Shown: positions 17,694-27,486, numbered from the stretch's first letter. The stretch is 64,000 bases of DNA from DASXRA01 sp036506155 (GCA_036506155.1 DASXSF010000149.1:62001-126000), one strand, 5' to 3'. Notes: generated from the sequence alone by a model not told the origin. Numbers and translations are program-made.

Positions 17694-19025
17694 ATGTCCG
17701 CCCTGGCAGCACGTTCCCGTCCACGAGGTGCGCTTCGCACTCTGGGCATGCTGCTGGCTCTCGGGCTGGGAGGCGTTGCCGTTTACCTCGTCGTGGTCGG
17801 GCATACCCAAAAGCAAGTTCAGGTCGGCCTGCTCGTCGGCCTGTGGGGCCTGCTTTTGGGTGCGTTCTCACTGTTCGGCCCGCGGCGTGGCGAGGCCGAC
17901 GAGGCCGAGGTGTCGCACGCCAGGGGTGAGCGGGCGCTTGTGCGCCGCGGCGACCATGACCAGCAACTTGCCGCGATAGTCCGTCGCGAGATGGAGCGGA
18001 CCCTGCGCGACGAGCTCTCGCAGCTGCGCAGCGAGGTGTCCGGACTTCGCAACGACCTTGTCGAAAAGGTCAACGGGCAGCTGCGCCTCGAACGTATCGA
18101 GACGACTCGGATCATCAGCTCCGACATCGAGGAGCTTCAGCACGAGGTGCGTCGGCTGGCGGTGGCCAGCCGGTCTGCTCAGCCGACGATCAACCCGCCA
18201 GGGTTTACCCCGGGCACGGTGGTCGAAACCGAGGTGCGGACGAGCGCGCCGCTGCCGTACGTCCTCGCCGGATCGCCCGTCCCCCCCGGGCAAGCCCCTT
18301 ACAGTGCAGGGCCGGCGGCAGCGGCCATCGCGTCCGCAGCGCCGCCGCACGCAAGTCCGCCGCCGATTCCTCCGGCGCCGTACGCTCCGGTTGCCGGTCC
18401 GCCGCCGGGTCCGCCTGCGCGGGGCACCGTACCGCAGCGTCCTCCGGCTCCGGTGCAAGCCCGCCCCGTCCCGCCTCCGATGCCTTCCGCGGCGGCGCCG
18501 GTGCGCACGCTAGCGCCGCAGATGCCGCCACCGGCCCCGCGCCCGGCCGCGCCACCCGCCCCGCCGCGTTCGGCCGTCCCGCGGCCGGCTCCCAACGTCA
18601 CGTCGTTCCCACCCACCGACCACGCCACGTCACTGTTGCCTCGTATGCAGAACTCGCCACCGCCGCCGCACCCCGGGGCTGGCCGCATGGCTGAGCCGTC
18701 TGACCCGCTACAGGCACTGCCACGGCTATCTCGCTTCGAGCACGACTGGGAGTCACCGCCCGAGCGGCCCTCGCCAGCCTGGGACGTCACCCACGTGGAG
18801 CAGCCGCCGCACCAGCAACCGTCGCCCGGCCCCTTCCCCGAGGGGTATACCGGGCGCCGCCGCTCGTCCGGCGACGTAGCGCCACCACCGGCGAACGGCA
18901 CGAACGGCTACAACGGCACGGTGAGCGGCAACGGACCAAACGGCACGCCGCAGGCCAGCGGCGGGCGGCGGCGGCGCGGCAGCGGCGCGGGTGACGACGT
19001 GCTGGGCAGGCTACTGGGCCGGTGA
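17694..19025 (+). CDS. Proline-rich membrane protein, Rv3604c-like
   Basis: 443 residues. Two N-terminal membrane helices (about 14-35 and 42-62) are followed by a charged region (about 75-165) with heptad-like spacing, including QLRSEVSGLRNDLVEKVNGQLR in shortened form, suggestive of a coiled coil. The remainder is a disordered Pro/Ala-rich tail ending in a basic GGRRRRGSGAGDD. This plan and its position between DUF3180 and DUF2520 match mycobacterial Rv3604c. Role unknown; a cell-envelope scaffold is a guess. It overlaps the LCP gene by 4 bases if that gene uses its GTG. Confidence 0.75.
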   Translation: MSALAARSRPRGALRTLGMLLALGLGGVAVYLVVVGHTQKQVQVGLLVGLWGLLLGAFSLFGPRRGEADEAEVSHARGERALVRRGDHDQQLAAIVRREMERTLRDELSQLRSEVSGLRNDLVEKVNGQLRLERIETTRIISSDIEELQHEVRRLAVASRSAQPTINPPGFTPGTVVETEVRTSAPLPYVLAGSPVPPGQAPYSAGPAAAAIASAAPPHASPPPIPPAPYAPVAGPPPGPPARGTVPQRPPAPVQARPVPPPMPSAAAPVRTLAPQMPPPAPRPAAPPAPPRSAVPRPAPNVTSFPPTDHATSLLPRMQNSPPPPHPGAGRMAEPSDPLQALPRLSRFEHDWESPPERPSPAWDVTHVEQPPHQQPSPGPFPEGYTGRRRSSGDVAPPPANGTNGYNGTVSGNGPNGTPQASGGRRRRGSGAGDDVLGRLLGR

Positions 19026-20761
19026 CTCGGCCAACTCCGAGATACGGCCGTTATCCTGTGCCGATGCCCCCGGCTGACAAGCGCGCGGACTACGGTCCGA
19101 GCGCATCGTTACCGCCGGAGCTGGACCCACGCCGCGGGCGTCCTCCGACGATGCCCCAGCAGATTCGGGTGAGCGATCTTCAGGTGCGTAACCCCACCGC
19201 GCCGACGCGCGGCCGGCATCGGGCAGGCTCGTCACAGCGCGAGACTCCACGGTCGGCACTCGGTCGCGCGGCGCCACCCAGCCGTACTGCGCAGTCCAGC
19301 AGTATCCGCAGGGCGACGGTGCTCAGCGGGCGCGTCCTGCTGGTACTCATCTCGGTGGCGGCCCTGATCGGCAGTGGCATTGCCTGGGCGACGTACCGGC
19401 AGTTCAGTCAGGGCATCCAGCACGGCCAGGCGCTGCCCGAGCTGCCAAAGGGCACGAAGCGCATCGACGGCAAGGACCAGAACATCCTGCTGCTGGGCAA
19501 CGACAGCATCGCCGGCGCGACGCGGGCCGAGGTGCACGCCCTGGGCACGACGATGGACCGCAGCGACTCGGCGACCGACACAATGATGATCTTGCACATC
19601 CCGGCGGACGGCAAGAAGGCGACGATCATCTCTTTCCCGCGGGACTCCTGGGTGAACATTCCCGGCCACGGTATGTTCAAACTCAACGCGGCATACATCG
19701 ACGGCTTCAACGACGCTGCCGCGCAAGGCGCCAAGGACCTGCTCACCAAGCAGAGCGCGGGCATTCTGCTGACCGCGCAGACGCTGAGCAACCTGACCGG
19801 TCTACACATCGACCACTACGTGCAGGTCAACCTGCTCGGCTTCTACGAGATAAGCGAAGCGATCGGCGGCGTCAACCTGTGCCTGAACGAGGCGCAGAAC
19901 AAATACACCGAGGGAGACCCCAGCCACCCCAACGGTTACTCGGGCATCGACCTCAAGAAGGGCTGGAACAAGAACGTGAAGGGCGCCCAGGCCCTCGCGT
20001 TCGTCCGCCAACGGCACGGCTTGCCTCGTGGCGACATCGACCGGATCGTGCGCCAGCAGTACTTCCTGTCCGCCGTGTTCAAGAAGGCGACATCCGGCAG
20101 CACGCTGCTCAATCCGTTCCGGCTGCAGAAATTGCTGGACTCGGTGAAGCGGTCCCTGGTCACCGATCCGAAGCTGGACATCCTTCAATTCATCCAGCAG
20201 TTCTCGAAGATTGCCGGCGGCAACGTGCGGTTCGGCACGCCGCCATGGTCGTTCGGCCAGGCCGACGGCCAGGACGTCGTGCTGGTCCAGCCGGCTGCCG
20301 TGAAGCAGTACGTCGAGAAGTTCATCGGCATCCCCCAGGACGCCAAGCTGACACACGCGAAGCCGGTACCGCCCGGCCAGGTCAGCGTCACGGTACTGAA
20401 CGAGGCGAACCGCAACCTCGTCGCCACGCAGAATTCCAACACACTGGGTAAAGCCGGTTTCCTCGCGACTGTGGGTCCTGACACCGACGAGCGCACCGAT
20501 CAGACGGCCATCGAGTACCCGGACGGGATGCAGGCCCAGGCGAAGGCCCTCGCTCAATACGTACCCGGTGCACTGCTGGAGTTGTCCTCGAGCGTGTCGA
20601 AGGTCACGCTCGTGCTGGGCAGCGACGGCCTCGCCGCGCACGCCACACCGGCCGCGCCGCAATCCAAGCCCACGACGTCCGCGTCGGCGAAACCCCCGTC
20701 CTCGCCGACCCCCTCAGGGGTCACCAACGCCGCCCAGAACTCCAAGTCTTGTATCAATTAG
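19022..20761 (+). CDS. LytR-CpsA-Psr (LCP) family cell-wall ligase with LytR_C domain
   Basis: 579 residues. A cytoplasmic basic N-terminus is followed by one membrane helix (GRVLLVLISVAALIGSGIAW, about 103-122), an extracellular LCP domain and a C-terminal LytR_C domain (from VSVTVLNEANRN, about 457-545), then a Ser/Thr/Pro tail. LCP hallmarks are DTMMILHIPADGKKATIISFPRDSWV (given here in part: RDSWV) and the arginine-rich RQRHGLPRGDIDR. Such enzymes attach arabinogalactan or teichoic polymers to peptidoglycan. The GTG at 19022 overlaps the upstream stop; an ATG at 19064 is an alternative. Confidence 0.88.
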   Translation: MTRPTPRYGRYPVPMPPADKRADYGPSASLPPELDPRRGRPPTMPQQIRVSDLQVRNPTAPTRGRHRAGSSQRETPRSALGRAAPPSRTAQSSSIRRATVLSGRVLLVLISVAALIGSGIAWATYRQFSQGIQHGQALPELPKGTKRIDGKDQNILLLGNDSIAGATRAEVHALGTTMDRSDSATDTMMILHIPADGKKATIISFPRDSWVNIPGHGMFKLNAAYIDGFNDAAAQGAKDLLTKQSAGILLTAQTLSNLTGLHIDHYVQVNLLGFYEISEAIGGVNLCLNEAQNKYTEGDPSHPNGYSGIDLKKGWNKNVKGAQALAFVRQRHGLPRGDIDRIVRQQYFLSAVFKKATSGSTLLNPFRLQKLLDSVKRSLVTDPKLDILQFIQQFSKIAGGNVRFGTPPWSFGQADGQDVVLVQPAAVKQYVEKFIGIPQDAKLTHAKPVPPGQVSVTVLNEANRNLVATQNSNTLGKAGFLATVGPDTDERTDQTAIEYPDGMQAQAKALAQYVPGALLELSSSVSKVTLVLGSDGLAAHATPAAPQSKPTTSASAKPPSSPTPSGVTNAAQNSKSCIN

Positions 20762-20797
20762 CTTGGTCGCTGCCGTCTTGGATTCGCCCCGGCGGGG

Positions 20798-21121
20798 TCA
20801 ACCCGTGAAGGGCCAGTCGGCTTGGGCCTTGGCGTTCTGCTCTGCCCGACGCTGTTGCAGCACGGCGACCCGGCCGACCTCGGAAGCGATGTCGACGCCG
20901 GTCTGGTCGGCGAGTAGGTAGATTCCGTAGGCGAGCTCACCGAGGCGTCCGGCCCAGTCGCCCGTGGGGCGGAACGGACGCCGGCCCCGCTCGGTCGCCC
21001 GGGTGGCCGTGGCGGCGAGAATCCCGAGTTGGGTCTGCAGCTCGAGCAACAGCGCGGGTGCCGTGGCGTGTAGGTCGGCCACATCGGAACTTTGGGCAAC
21101 GAGCTGCTGTAGGTCGGTCAC
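20798..21121 (-). CDS. MazG-like small protein
   Basis: 107 residues from a GTG at 21121. The segment GDWAGRLGELAYGIYLLADQTGVDI is recognised in part by its GELAYGIYLLAD core, as in the short MazG-like/all-alpha NTP pyrophosphohydrolase family. The metal-binding acidic residues are fewer than in true MazG, so activity is uncertain. It lies on the opposite strand between the LCP gene and DUF2520, interrupting an otherwise codirectional block. Longer in-frame starts upstream would run into the DUF2520 promoter and look non-coding. Confidence 0.6.
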   Translation of the reverse strand: MTDLQQLVAQSSDVADLHATAPALLLELQTQLGILAATATRATERGRRPFRPTGDWAGRLGELAYGIYLLADQTGVDIASEVGRVAVLQQRRAEQNAKAQADWPFTG

Positions 21122-21270
21122 GAGGCGGCTCCGAGCGCACGGCTGTCGATCCCCGGCGGGAAGCACCGGGTTAACACAATCACGGTGCGACAACCTAGCC
21201 GATCCCCGGCCGTCGTGTCGCGTCCGCGTAGGCTCGGAGTGCACGATCGCCACCACGTGAGGGACCGCCG

Positions 21271-22146
21271 TTGACCGCTGCCCGACCCGCGCGGCTGCGC
21301 GTTGGCGTAATCGGCGCTGGACGGGTGGGTGCTGTGCTGGGTGCCGCCCTCGCGCGCGCCGGGCATGAGGTCGTGGCCGTCAGCGCGATATCGCGGGAGT
21401 CGGTGCGCCGGGCCGAGCGGTTGCTGCCGGCAGCCCCGATCCGGGCGCCGCACGAGGTGGTCGACGTATCCGACTTCGTGCTGCTCGCCGTCCCCGACGA
21501 CACGCTGCGCCCGCTGGTCAGCGGCCTCGCGGCCACCGACGCCTGGCGCGCCGGACAGCTCGCGGCACACACCTCCGGCGCGGTCGGCATCGGGGCGCTC
21601 GATGCGGCGGCGGCACGGGGCGTGCTGCCGCTGGCGTTGCATCCGGTGATGACGTTCACCGGCCGCCCGGAAGACGTGGACAAGCTAAGTGGCGCCACGT
21701 TCGGAGTGACTGCCCCGGAGGAGCTGCGCCCGGTGGCAGAGGCGCTGGTCGTCGAGCTTGGCGCCGAACCGGTCTGGGTGCCTGAACTCGCCCGGCCGCT
21801 GTACCACGCGGCGCTGACAGTCGGCGCAAACCACCTCGTCACAATCGTGAACGACGCCGTCGACCTGCTCGCCCGGTCGGGTGTTGAGCAGCCGGCCCGG
21901 CTGCTGGCTCCGTTGTTGTCGGCTGCCCTGGACAACGCACTGCGTCTGGGTGACGTTGCGTTGACCGGGCCGGTATCGCGCGGCGACGTCGCCACGGTGC
22001 GCACGCATCTGGCGACCCTTGCGCAGGACGCCCCGGAGACGGTGGCGTCATACATCGCGATGGCGCGCCGCACGGCGGAACGGGCACGCTCAGCCGGACG
22101 GCTGAGCGCCGAGCAAGCACAGGAGATTGCCGAGGCGCTGTCATGA
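21271..22146 (+). CDS. Rossmann-fold DUF2520 oxidoreductase-like protein
   Basis: 291 residues. An NAD(P)-binding motif GVIGAGRVGAVLG lies near residue 12. The C-terminal all-helical half matches DUF2520 (from about residue 140). It is the Rv3603c equivalent and overlaps panC by 4 bases. The domain plan resembles ketopantoate or pyrroline-carboxylate reductases, so a role as ketopantoate reductase for the neighbouring panC is a reasonable guess, not shown. It starts with TTG at 21271, close to the conserved region. Confidence 0.8.
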   Translation: MTAARPARLRVGVIGAGRVGAVLGAALARAGHEVVAVSAISRESVRRAERLLPAAPIRAPHEVVDVSDFVLLAVPDDTLRPLVSGLAATDAWRAGQLAAHTSGAVGIGALDAAAARGVLPLALHPVMTFTGRPEDVDKLSGATFGVTAPEELRPVAEALVVELGAEPVWVPELARPLYHAALTVGANHLVTIVNDAVDLLARSGVEQPARLLAPLLSAALDNALRLGDVALTGPVSRGDVATVRTHLATLAQDAPETVASYIAMARRTAERARSAGRLSAEQAQEIAEALS

Positions 22147-22967
22147 GAGTTGTTCACTCCCGGGCGGATTTCGCGGGCGCCCGCGACGGGCTGGCCGACC
22201 CGGTCGGGCTGGTGCCGACGATGGGCGCCCTGCACGCCGGGCACGTGGCGCTGATCGAACAGGCGCGGGCGTGGGCCGAGTCCGTGGTGGTGACGATCTT
22301 CGTGAACCCGTTCCAGTTCGGCCCTGCCGAGGATCTGGCGGTCTATCCCCGCACGCTTTCCGCTGACCTTGCCAGCTGCGAAAGGGCCGGCGTGGACGTC
22401 GTGTGGGCTCCCTCTGTCGAGGACGTCTATCCCGGCGGCGCTGCGCAGATACGCATCGATCCCGGCCCGTTGGGCACCGAACTGGAAGGGCGATTCCGGC
22501 CCGGCCACTTCGCCGGCGTGCTCACCGTGGTAGCGAAGTTTCTCGGCATGGTGCGCCCGGCGATGGCCTTCTTCGGCGAAAAGGACTACCAGCAACTGGC
22601 TCTGATCACCCGCATGGCCGCGGACCTCGAACTCGGGGTGGGCATCGCAGGTGTGCCGACCGTCCGCGAGGCGGACGGCCTGGCGCTGTCGAGCCGCAAC
22701 GTGTTCCTGTCCGGCGAGAACCGCCGGCATGCGCTTGCGCTGTCGGGGGCGCTGTTCGCCGGACAGGCCGCAGCGACAGACGGGCCGGACGCAGTACTCA
22801 AGGCGGCCCGCGCGGTCCTGGACGCCGAGCCGGACGTTGCCGTCGACTACCTCGAACTTCGGGCCGCTGACCTCGGCCCGGCACCGGCCCACGGCGTGGC
22901 GCGTCTGCTCGTCGCCGCTCGGGTCGGCACGACCCGACTGATCGACAACGTGGCGGTGACGCTATGA
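22143..22967 (+). CDS. panC: Pantothenate synthetase
   Basis: 274 residues. Ligates pantoate and beta-alanine with ATP to pantothenate. Nucleotidyltransferase motifs PTMGALHAGH (near residue 22), FFGEKDYQQ and the KMSKS-like LSSRNVFLS are present. The start overlaps DUF2520 by 4 bases and the stop overlaps nadB by 4. panD, adjacent to panC in mycobacteria, is absent here and lies 12 kb away. Confidence 0.95.
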   Translation: MRVVHSRADFAGARDGLADPVGLVPTMGALHAGHVALIEQARAWAESVVVTIFVNPFQFGPAEDLAVYPRTLSADLASCERAGVDVVWAPSVEDVYPGGAAQIRIDPGPLGTELEGRFRPGHFAGVLTVVAKFLGMVRPAMAFFGEKDYQQLALITRMAADLELGVGIAGVPTVREADGLALSSRNVFLSGENRRHALALSGALFAGQAAATDGPDAVLKAARAVLDAEPDVAVDYLELRAADLGPAPAHGVARLLVAARVGTTRLIDNVAVTL

Positions 22968-24589
22968 CCCTGCCCATCCGGCTGCTCGCGCCCGAACCGG
23001 GCTGGACTGCCGACGCCGACGTCGTGATCGTCGGTTCCGGGATTGCCGGTCTCTCGACCGCGCTCCAGATCGCCCGGCACTCGGCGCTGCGCATCATGCT
23101 GGTGACCAAAGACGTGCTCGCGGCCGGGTCGACGGGCTGGGCGCAGGGCGGCATCGCCGCGGCATTGGCCGCTGACGACTCGCCCGAGCAGCACCTCGCC
23201 GACACGCTCGCCGCCGGTGCCGGCCTCTGTGATGAGGACGCCGTGCGGCTCCTCGTACGCGAGGGCCCCGCCGCAGTGCGCGATCTCGTCCAGCTGGGCA
23301 CTCGTTTCGACCGGGTGCGCGACGGCGCGCTGGCGCTGGGCCGCGAGGGCGGCCACCACCGGGCACGCATCGCCCACGCAGGGGGCGACGCGACCGGCGC
23401 CGAGATCCAGCGGGCGCTGGTCACGCGCGTGCTCGACGCCTCGGGCGTCGAGATCGTCGAGCATGCCTTGGTGCTGGACCTGCTGCGCGACGCGACCGGC
23501 GCGGTTGCCGGCGTGACGCTGCACGTCATGGGCGAGGGCCAACGCGACGGCGTGGGCGCTGTGCGAGCCCCGGCGGTCGTGATTGCCACCGGCGGTATCG
23601 GCCAGGTCTACGCGTCCACCACGAACCCGCCTGTGTCGACGGGGGATGGCATGGCGGCCGCTTTGCGTGCGGGCGCCGTGGTGCGTGACCTCGAGTTCGT
23701 GCAATTCCACCCGACGGTTGCCTGGCTAGGTGCCCGATCGCACGGCCAGCAGCCCCTGGTGAGCGAGGCGGTGCGCGGGGAGGGCGCGTTCTTGGTGGAC
23801 GACACCGGTTTGCGGTTCATGACCGCCGAGCACGAGCTGGCCGACCTGGCACCGCGCGACGTCGTCGCCAAAGCCATACTGCGGCGTATGCAGGCTACCG
23901 GCGCCGACCACATGTGGCTGGACGCGCGGCACTTCGGCGCCGAGAAGTGGCGGGTGCGGTTCCCGACCATCTACGCGACGCTGACGTCGTTGGGTATCGA
24001 CCCCGTGCATGAGCTGATTCCGGTCGTACCGGCATGCCACTACGCGTCCGGCGGTATCCGTACCTCCCAGTACGGCCAGACCTCCATTCCCGGCCTATAC
24101 GCCTGCGGTGAGGCCGCATGCACCGGCGTACACGGCGCCAACCGGCTCGCGTCGAATTCACTCCTGGAGGGCCTCGTCTTCGGCCGTCGAATCGCTTCGA
24201 CGATCGTGGCCGAGCCCGGAACGCTCCGCCAACCCGTGCCATCGGCCGGTAGCTCTGCGCTCGTCGACGCCGCAGTCCGGACGCGGCTCCAGCAGTTGAT
24301 GTCCGAACACGTCGGCGTGCTGCGTGACGCCAAGGGCCTGGAGGCCGCGCAACGCGAACTGGCCGAGTTGCCGTCCGGCAGCTCCGTACCGTGCGGTACG
24401 GAGAACTGGGAGGCGACCAACCTGCACACGGTGGCGAGCGTCCTGGCGACGGTGGCACGCCTACGGGAGGAGACGCGCGGCTCGCACTGGCGCGACGATT
24501 TCCCCGAGCGTGACGACCAGCACTGGCGGACACATCTCGACGTCGCAGTGCGCCCGGATGGCACGCTGCGCGTAGAGAGGGCCGGATGA
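22964..24589 (+). CDS. nadB: L-aspartate oxidase
   Basis: 541 residues. FAD enzyme oxidising aspartate to iminoaspartate for NAD synthesis. The FAD site VIVGSGIAGLSTALQ is near residue 23, STGWAQGGIAAAL near residue 51, and the succinate dehydrogenase-like GEAACTGVHGANRLASNSL is near residue 378. It overlaps panC and nadC by 4 bases each. nadA, the usual partner, is not in the window, so quinolinate synthase must be encoded elsewhere. Confidence 0.94.
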   Translation: MTLPIRLLAPEPGWTADADVVIVGSGIAGLSTALQIARHSALRIMLVTKDVLAAGSTGWAQGGIAAALAADDSPEQHLADTLAAGAGLCDEDAVRLLVREGPAAVRDLVQLGTRFDRVRDGALALGREGGHHRARIAHAGGDATGAEIQRALVTRVLDASGVEIVEHALVLDLLRDATGAVAGVTLHVMGEGQRDGVGAVRAPAVVIATGGIGQVYASTTNPPVSTGDGMAAALRAGAVVRDLEFVQFHPTVAWLGARSHGQQPLVSEAVRGEGAFLVDDTGLRFMTAEHELADLAPRDVVAKAILRRMQATGADHMWLDARHFGAEKWRVRFPTIYATLTSLGIDPVHELIPVVPACHYASGGIRTSQYGQTSIPGLYACGEAACTGVHGANRLASNSLLEGLVFGRRIASTIVAEPGTLRQPVPSAGSSALVDAAVRTRLQQLMSEHVGVLRDAKGLEAAQRELAELPSGSSVPCGTENWEATNLHTVASVLATVARLREETRGSHWRDDFPERDDQHWRTHLDVAVRPDGTLRVERAG

Positions 24590-25407
24590 ACATCGACGAC
24601 GTAGTGCGCCGCGCGCTGGACGAGGATCTCGGCGCCATCGGCGACGTGACCACTACCGCCATCGTCCCGGCGTCACTTGTCGGCAGCGGAGACCTGGTTG
24701 CCCGCGCGGCCGGAGTGGTGGCCGGCCTGCCAGTGGCAGCGGCGGTCTTCGAGATCGTCAGCGAGGGGCGGGCGCGTGTCGAATTCGGCGCCGCGGACGG
24801 CGCCTTGGTCACGCCCGGAGAGGTGCTGGCCACTGTCCGCGGACCGGTGCGCGACATTCTCACCGGTGAGCGCACCGCGTTGAACCTGCTGTGCCACCTT
24901 TCCGGCGTCGCGACGCTCACCCGGCGTTGGGTGGACGCCGTCGCAGGCACCGGCGCGGTCATCCGCGACACCCGCAAGACGCTGCCGGGGCTGCGCGCCC
25001 TCGAGAAGTACGCGGTGCGCTGCGGGGGCGGCGAGAACCACCGCATGTCCCTGTCCGACGCCGCTCTCGTCAAGGACAATCACGTGGCCGTCGCGGGCAG
25101 CGCGGTCAAGGCGTTCGACGCGGTACGGGCGGCGTATCCCGAGCTCCCGATCGAGGTCGAGGTCGACACGGTGCTGCAGGCACGCGAGGTGATCGACGCG
25201 GGCGCCGAACTCGTCCTGCTCGACAACATGCCGCCTGACCAGATGCGCGAAGTTGTCGCATACGCGCGCGGACGGGCCCGGCTGGAGGCGTCCGGCGAGC
25301 TGAGGCTCGACCGGGCGCGTGAGGTTGCCGAGACCGGTGTCGACTACCTCGCGGTCGGGGCACTGACCCACTCCGCAGCTGTGCTGGACATCGGATTGGA
25401 CATGTAG
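24586..25407 (+). CDS. nadC: Quinolinate phosphoribosyltransferase
   Basis: 273 residues. Converts quinolinate and PRPP to nicotinate mononucleotide. Signature segments ERTALNLLCHLSGVAT, RDTRKTLPGLRALEKYAV, GGGENHRM and IEVEVDT are all present. Overlaps nadB by 4 bases and ends 2 bp before coaX, so the cofactor genes form one transcription unit. Confidence 0.95.
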   Translation: MNIDDVVRRALDEDLGAIGDVTTTAIVPASLVGSGDLVARAAGVVAGLPVAAAVFEIVSEGRARVEFGAADGALVTPGEVLATVRGPVRDILTGERTALNLLCHLSGVATLTRRWVDAVAGTGAVIRDTRKTLPGLRALEKYAVRCGGGENHRMSLSDAALVKDNHVAVAGSAVKAFDAVRAAYPELPIEVEVDTVLQAREVIDAGAELVLLDNMPPDQMREVVAYARGRARLEASGELRLDRAREVAETGVDYLAVGALTHSAAVLDIGLDM

Positions 25408-25409
25408 CC

Positions 25410-26174
25410 ATGCTGCTGGCCATCGACATAGGCAACACGAACACAGTGCTCGGCGTATTCGAAGGCGACGAGCTCATCCGCTCGTGGCGGGTCAAGTCGG
25501 ATGCGCGTAACACTGCGGACGAGCTCGCGCTGATGTTCCGCGGACTGCTCGACGGCTTCAAGATCACCGGCATTTCGGCATGTTCGACGGTACCCGCCGT
25601 GCTGCGCGAACTGCGGGTCATGCTCGCCGACTATTACGCCGACGTGGCGACGCTGATCGTCGAGCCGGGCGTACGCACCGGTGTGGGCGTGCTCACCGAC
25701 TTTCCGCGCGAGGTCGGCTCCGACCGTATCTGCAACACGGCGGCGGCCCACCACCTAGTCGGTGGGCCGGCGATCGTCGTGGACTTCGGTACGTCGACGA
25801 ACTTCGATGCCGTGAGCGCCCGCGGCGAATTCCTCGGCGGTGCGCTCGCGCCAGGCATCGAGATCTCGCTGGACGCGCTGGCGGCGCGCGCCGCCCAGCT
25901 GCGCAAGGTCGAACTCGTCGAGCCCCGTGCGCCGATCGGCAAGAACACCGTCGAGTCGCTGCAGTCAGGCATCCTTTACGGCTTCGCCGCCCAGGTCGAC
26001 GGCATGGTGCGCCGGCTGAGCGCACAGCTTGCGCCCGATGACCCGGGCGGCGTGAGCGTGATCGCGACGGGCGGGCTCGCGCCGCTGGTGATCGAACACT
26101 GCGAGACCGTCACCCGCTACGAACCCGAGCTGACCCTGCTCGGTTTGCGGCTCGTGTTCGAACGCAACCGCTAA
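25410..26174 (+). CDS. coaX: Type III pantothenate kinase
   Basis: 254 residues of the ASKHA kinase fold. First step of CoA synthesis from pantothenate. It starts LLAIDIGNTNTVLGVF (phosphate-binding loop). VGSDRICNT, VVDFGTSTNFD and GALAPGIEIS are the further family motifs. Ordered after panC-nadB-nadC. A hairpin repeat lies 36 bp after the stop and may serve as terminator. Confidence 0.94.
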   Translation: MLLAIDIGNTNTVLGVFEGDELIRSWRVKSDARNTADELALMFRGLLDGFKITGISACSTVPAVLRELRVMLADYYADVATLIVEPGVRTGVGVLTDFPREVGSDRICNTAAAHHLVGGPAIVVDFGTSTNFDAVSARGEFLGGALAPGIEISLDALAARAAQLRKVELVEPRAPIGKNTVESLQSGILYGFAAQVDGMVRRLSAQLAPDDPGGVSVIATGGLAPLVIEHCETVTRYEPELTLLGLRLVFERNR

Positions 26175-26210
26175 GGCTCACCGATCGCATAAAGCCTCCT
26201 GCTCTCGGCG

Positions 26211-26255
26211 TGATCTTGGACTTGCGGCTGCTATTGGACCAGAAGTCCAAGATCA
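26211..26255. repeat. Palindromic hairpin repeat, copy A
   Basis: Arms TGATCTTGGACTT (26211-26223) and AAGTCCAAGATCA (26243-26255) are perfect 13-bp inverted repeats around a 19-base loop with GGCTGCTATT. A related element at 35101-35149 keeps the outer arms and the loop core. It lies between convergent coaX and the M29 aminopeptidase gene and could act as a bidirectional terminator or as a REP-like dispersed repeat. Confidence 0.75.
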
Positions 26256-26262
26256 TCGGAAT

Positions 26263-27486
26263 CTAGTCGGTTGCGAGAACCCACGTGTCGTCCTTGATGA
26301 TCGTGACGGCCCGCCCGTCGCGGGTAAGCCCTTCAACGCTGACGCCGGGGCCGCCGATCACCACGTCCGTGTGCACGCTCGAACGGTTGATGCCCTGTGC
26401 GAACAACTGCTCCGGCGGCATCTCCGTTCCGCCGTCGAGCGCCATCGGGAAGCCCTGGCCCCACGCGACATGGCTACCTGCGTTCTCGTCGTAGAGCGTG
26501 TCGTGGAAGATCACGCCCGCGGCGCGCACCCGCGAGGTGCCGTCGACCAGCGACACTTCACCGAGGCTCTTCGCGCCGTCGTCCGAACCGAGTTCGACGG
26601 TGACCGCCTCCTGGCCGCGCTCGGCGCTGACCGCGACGATGCGCCCGTCCGCGAATTCCACGCGCAGTCCCTCGACCAGCGCGCCGGCCTGCGGCATGAC
26701 CAACGGCCGGGTCAGCGTCATCACGCCGTCGGCTCGGCGCCGATCCGGTGACGTGAAGACCTCCTCGGTGGGCAGGTTCGGCATGAATTCGGTGCCAGCT
26801 TCGGTCTGCAGCGAGCCGCTCAGCCAGCGGCTTCCGGGCAGCAGGCCCACAGTCAGGTCGGTGCCGTCGCCGACATAGCGCACCGCGTCCAGCTCCAGCG
26901 CCTCGAGCGCCGTCGCTCGGGCAGCCAGCGTCGCCCGGTGTTCACGCCACGCGGCGACCACGTCCGGAGCGTCGAAGCGCATTGCCACCCCGACCGCGTC
27001 CCACAAACGCTCGACGTCGGGCTCACCGAACACCTGCTGCGCCCACCCGGCGTTCGGTGCGGCGCAGATCGTCCACGCGACCTTGCCGCCGAGCACCACG
27101 CGGCGAGACTCGGTGGCCAGATCGCGCGCCACGGCGGCGACACGGGCCGGGTCGATTCCGTCGAACAGGTGCGGGTCGGGGTTGCCGGTCAGCCGGATCA
27201 ACGCCGCGCCCGCGTCCTCGGACTCGCGCAGCCGGGCCAGCTCCCACGCCGGCGCCGTGGTCAGCGTCTCGGCCGGGGCGTGGCGCAGCGCCGAGCGGCG
27301 CACGTAGCCGTCGGAGTACGCGACATCGACGCGCCCTGCGCCTGCGAGGTATGCCTGCTCGACGACCTCTCGGACGACTTGCGCGTGGGCGATGTCTGCG
27401 CTAACCAACACATACTGCCCAGGCTGGACATTTGCGCCGACCCTGACGACGAGCTCGGCGTAGCGCGTGAGGCGACCTTGGCTCAT
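26263..27486 (-). CDS. M29-family metallo-aminopeptidase
   Basis: 407 residues, AmpS/PepS/AmpT-type aminopeptidase with two cobalt or zinc ions. Family landmarks include VQPGQYVLVSAD near the N-terminus, NLPTEEVFTSPD with a metal-binding Glu, and later HDTLYDENAGSHVAWGQGF and the INRSSVHTDVVIGGP block with His and Asp ligands. It removes N-terminal residues from peptides in the cytosol. It lies in the block inserted between coaX and lysS relative to mycobacteria. Confidence 0.88.
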   Translation of the reverse strand: MSQGRLTRYAELVVRVGANVQPGQYVLVSADIAHAQVVREVVEQAYLAGAGRVDVAYSDGYVRRSALRHAPAETLTTAPAWELARLRESEDAGAALIRLTGNPDPHLFDGIDPARVAAVARDLATESRRVVLGGKVAWTICAAPNAGWAQQVFGEPDVERLWDAVGVAMRFDAPDVVAAWREHRATLAARATALEALELDAVRYVGDGTDLTVGLLPGSRWLSGSLQTEAGTEFMPNLPTEEVFTSPDRRRADGVMTLTRPLVMPQAGALVEGLRVEFADGRIVAVSAERGQEAVTVELGSDDGAKSLGEVSLVDGTSRVRAAGVIFHDTLYDENAGSHVAWGQGFPMALDGGTEMPPEQLFAQGINRSSVHTDVVIGGPGVSVEGLTRDGRAVTIIKDDTWVLATD

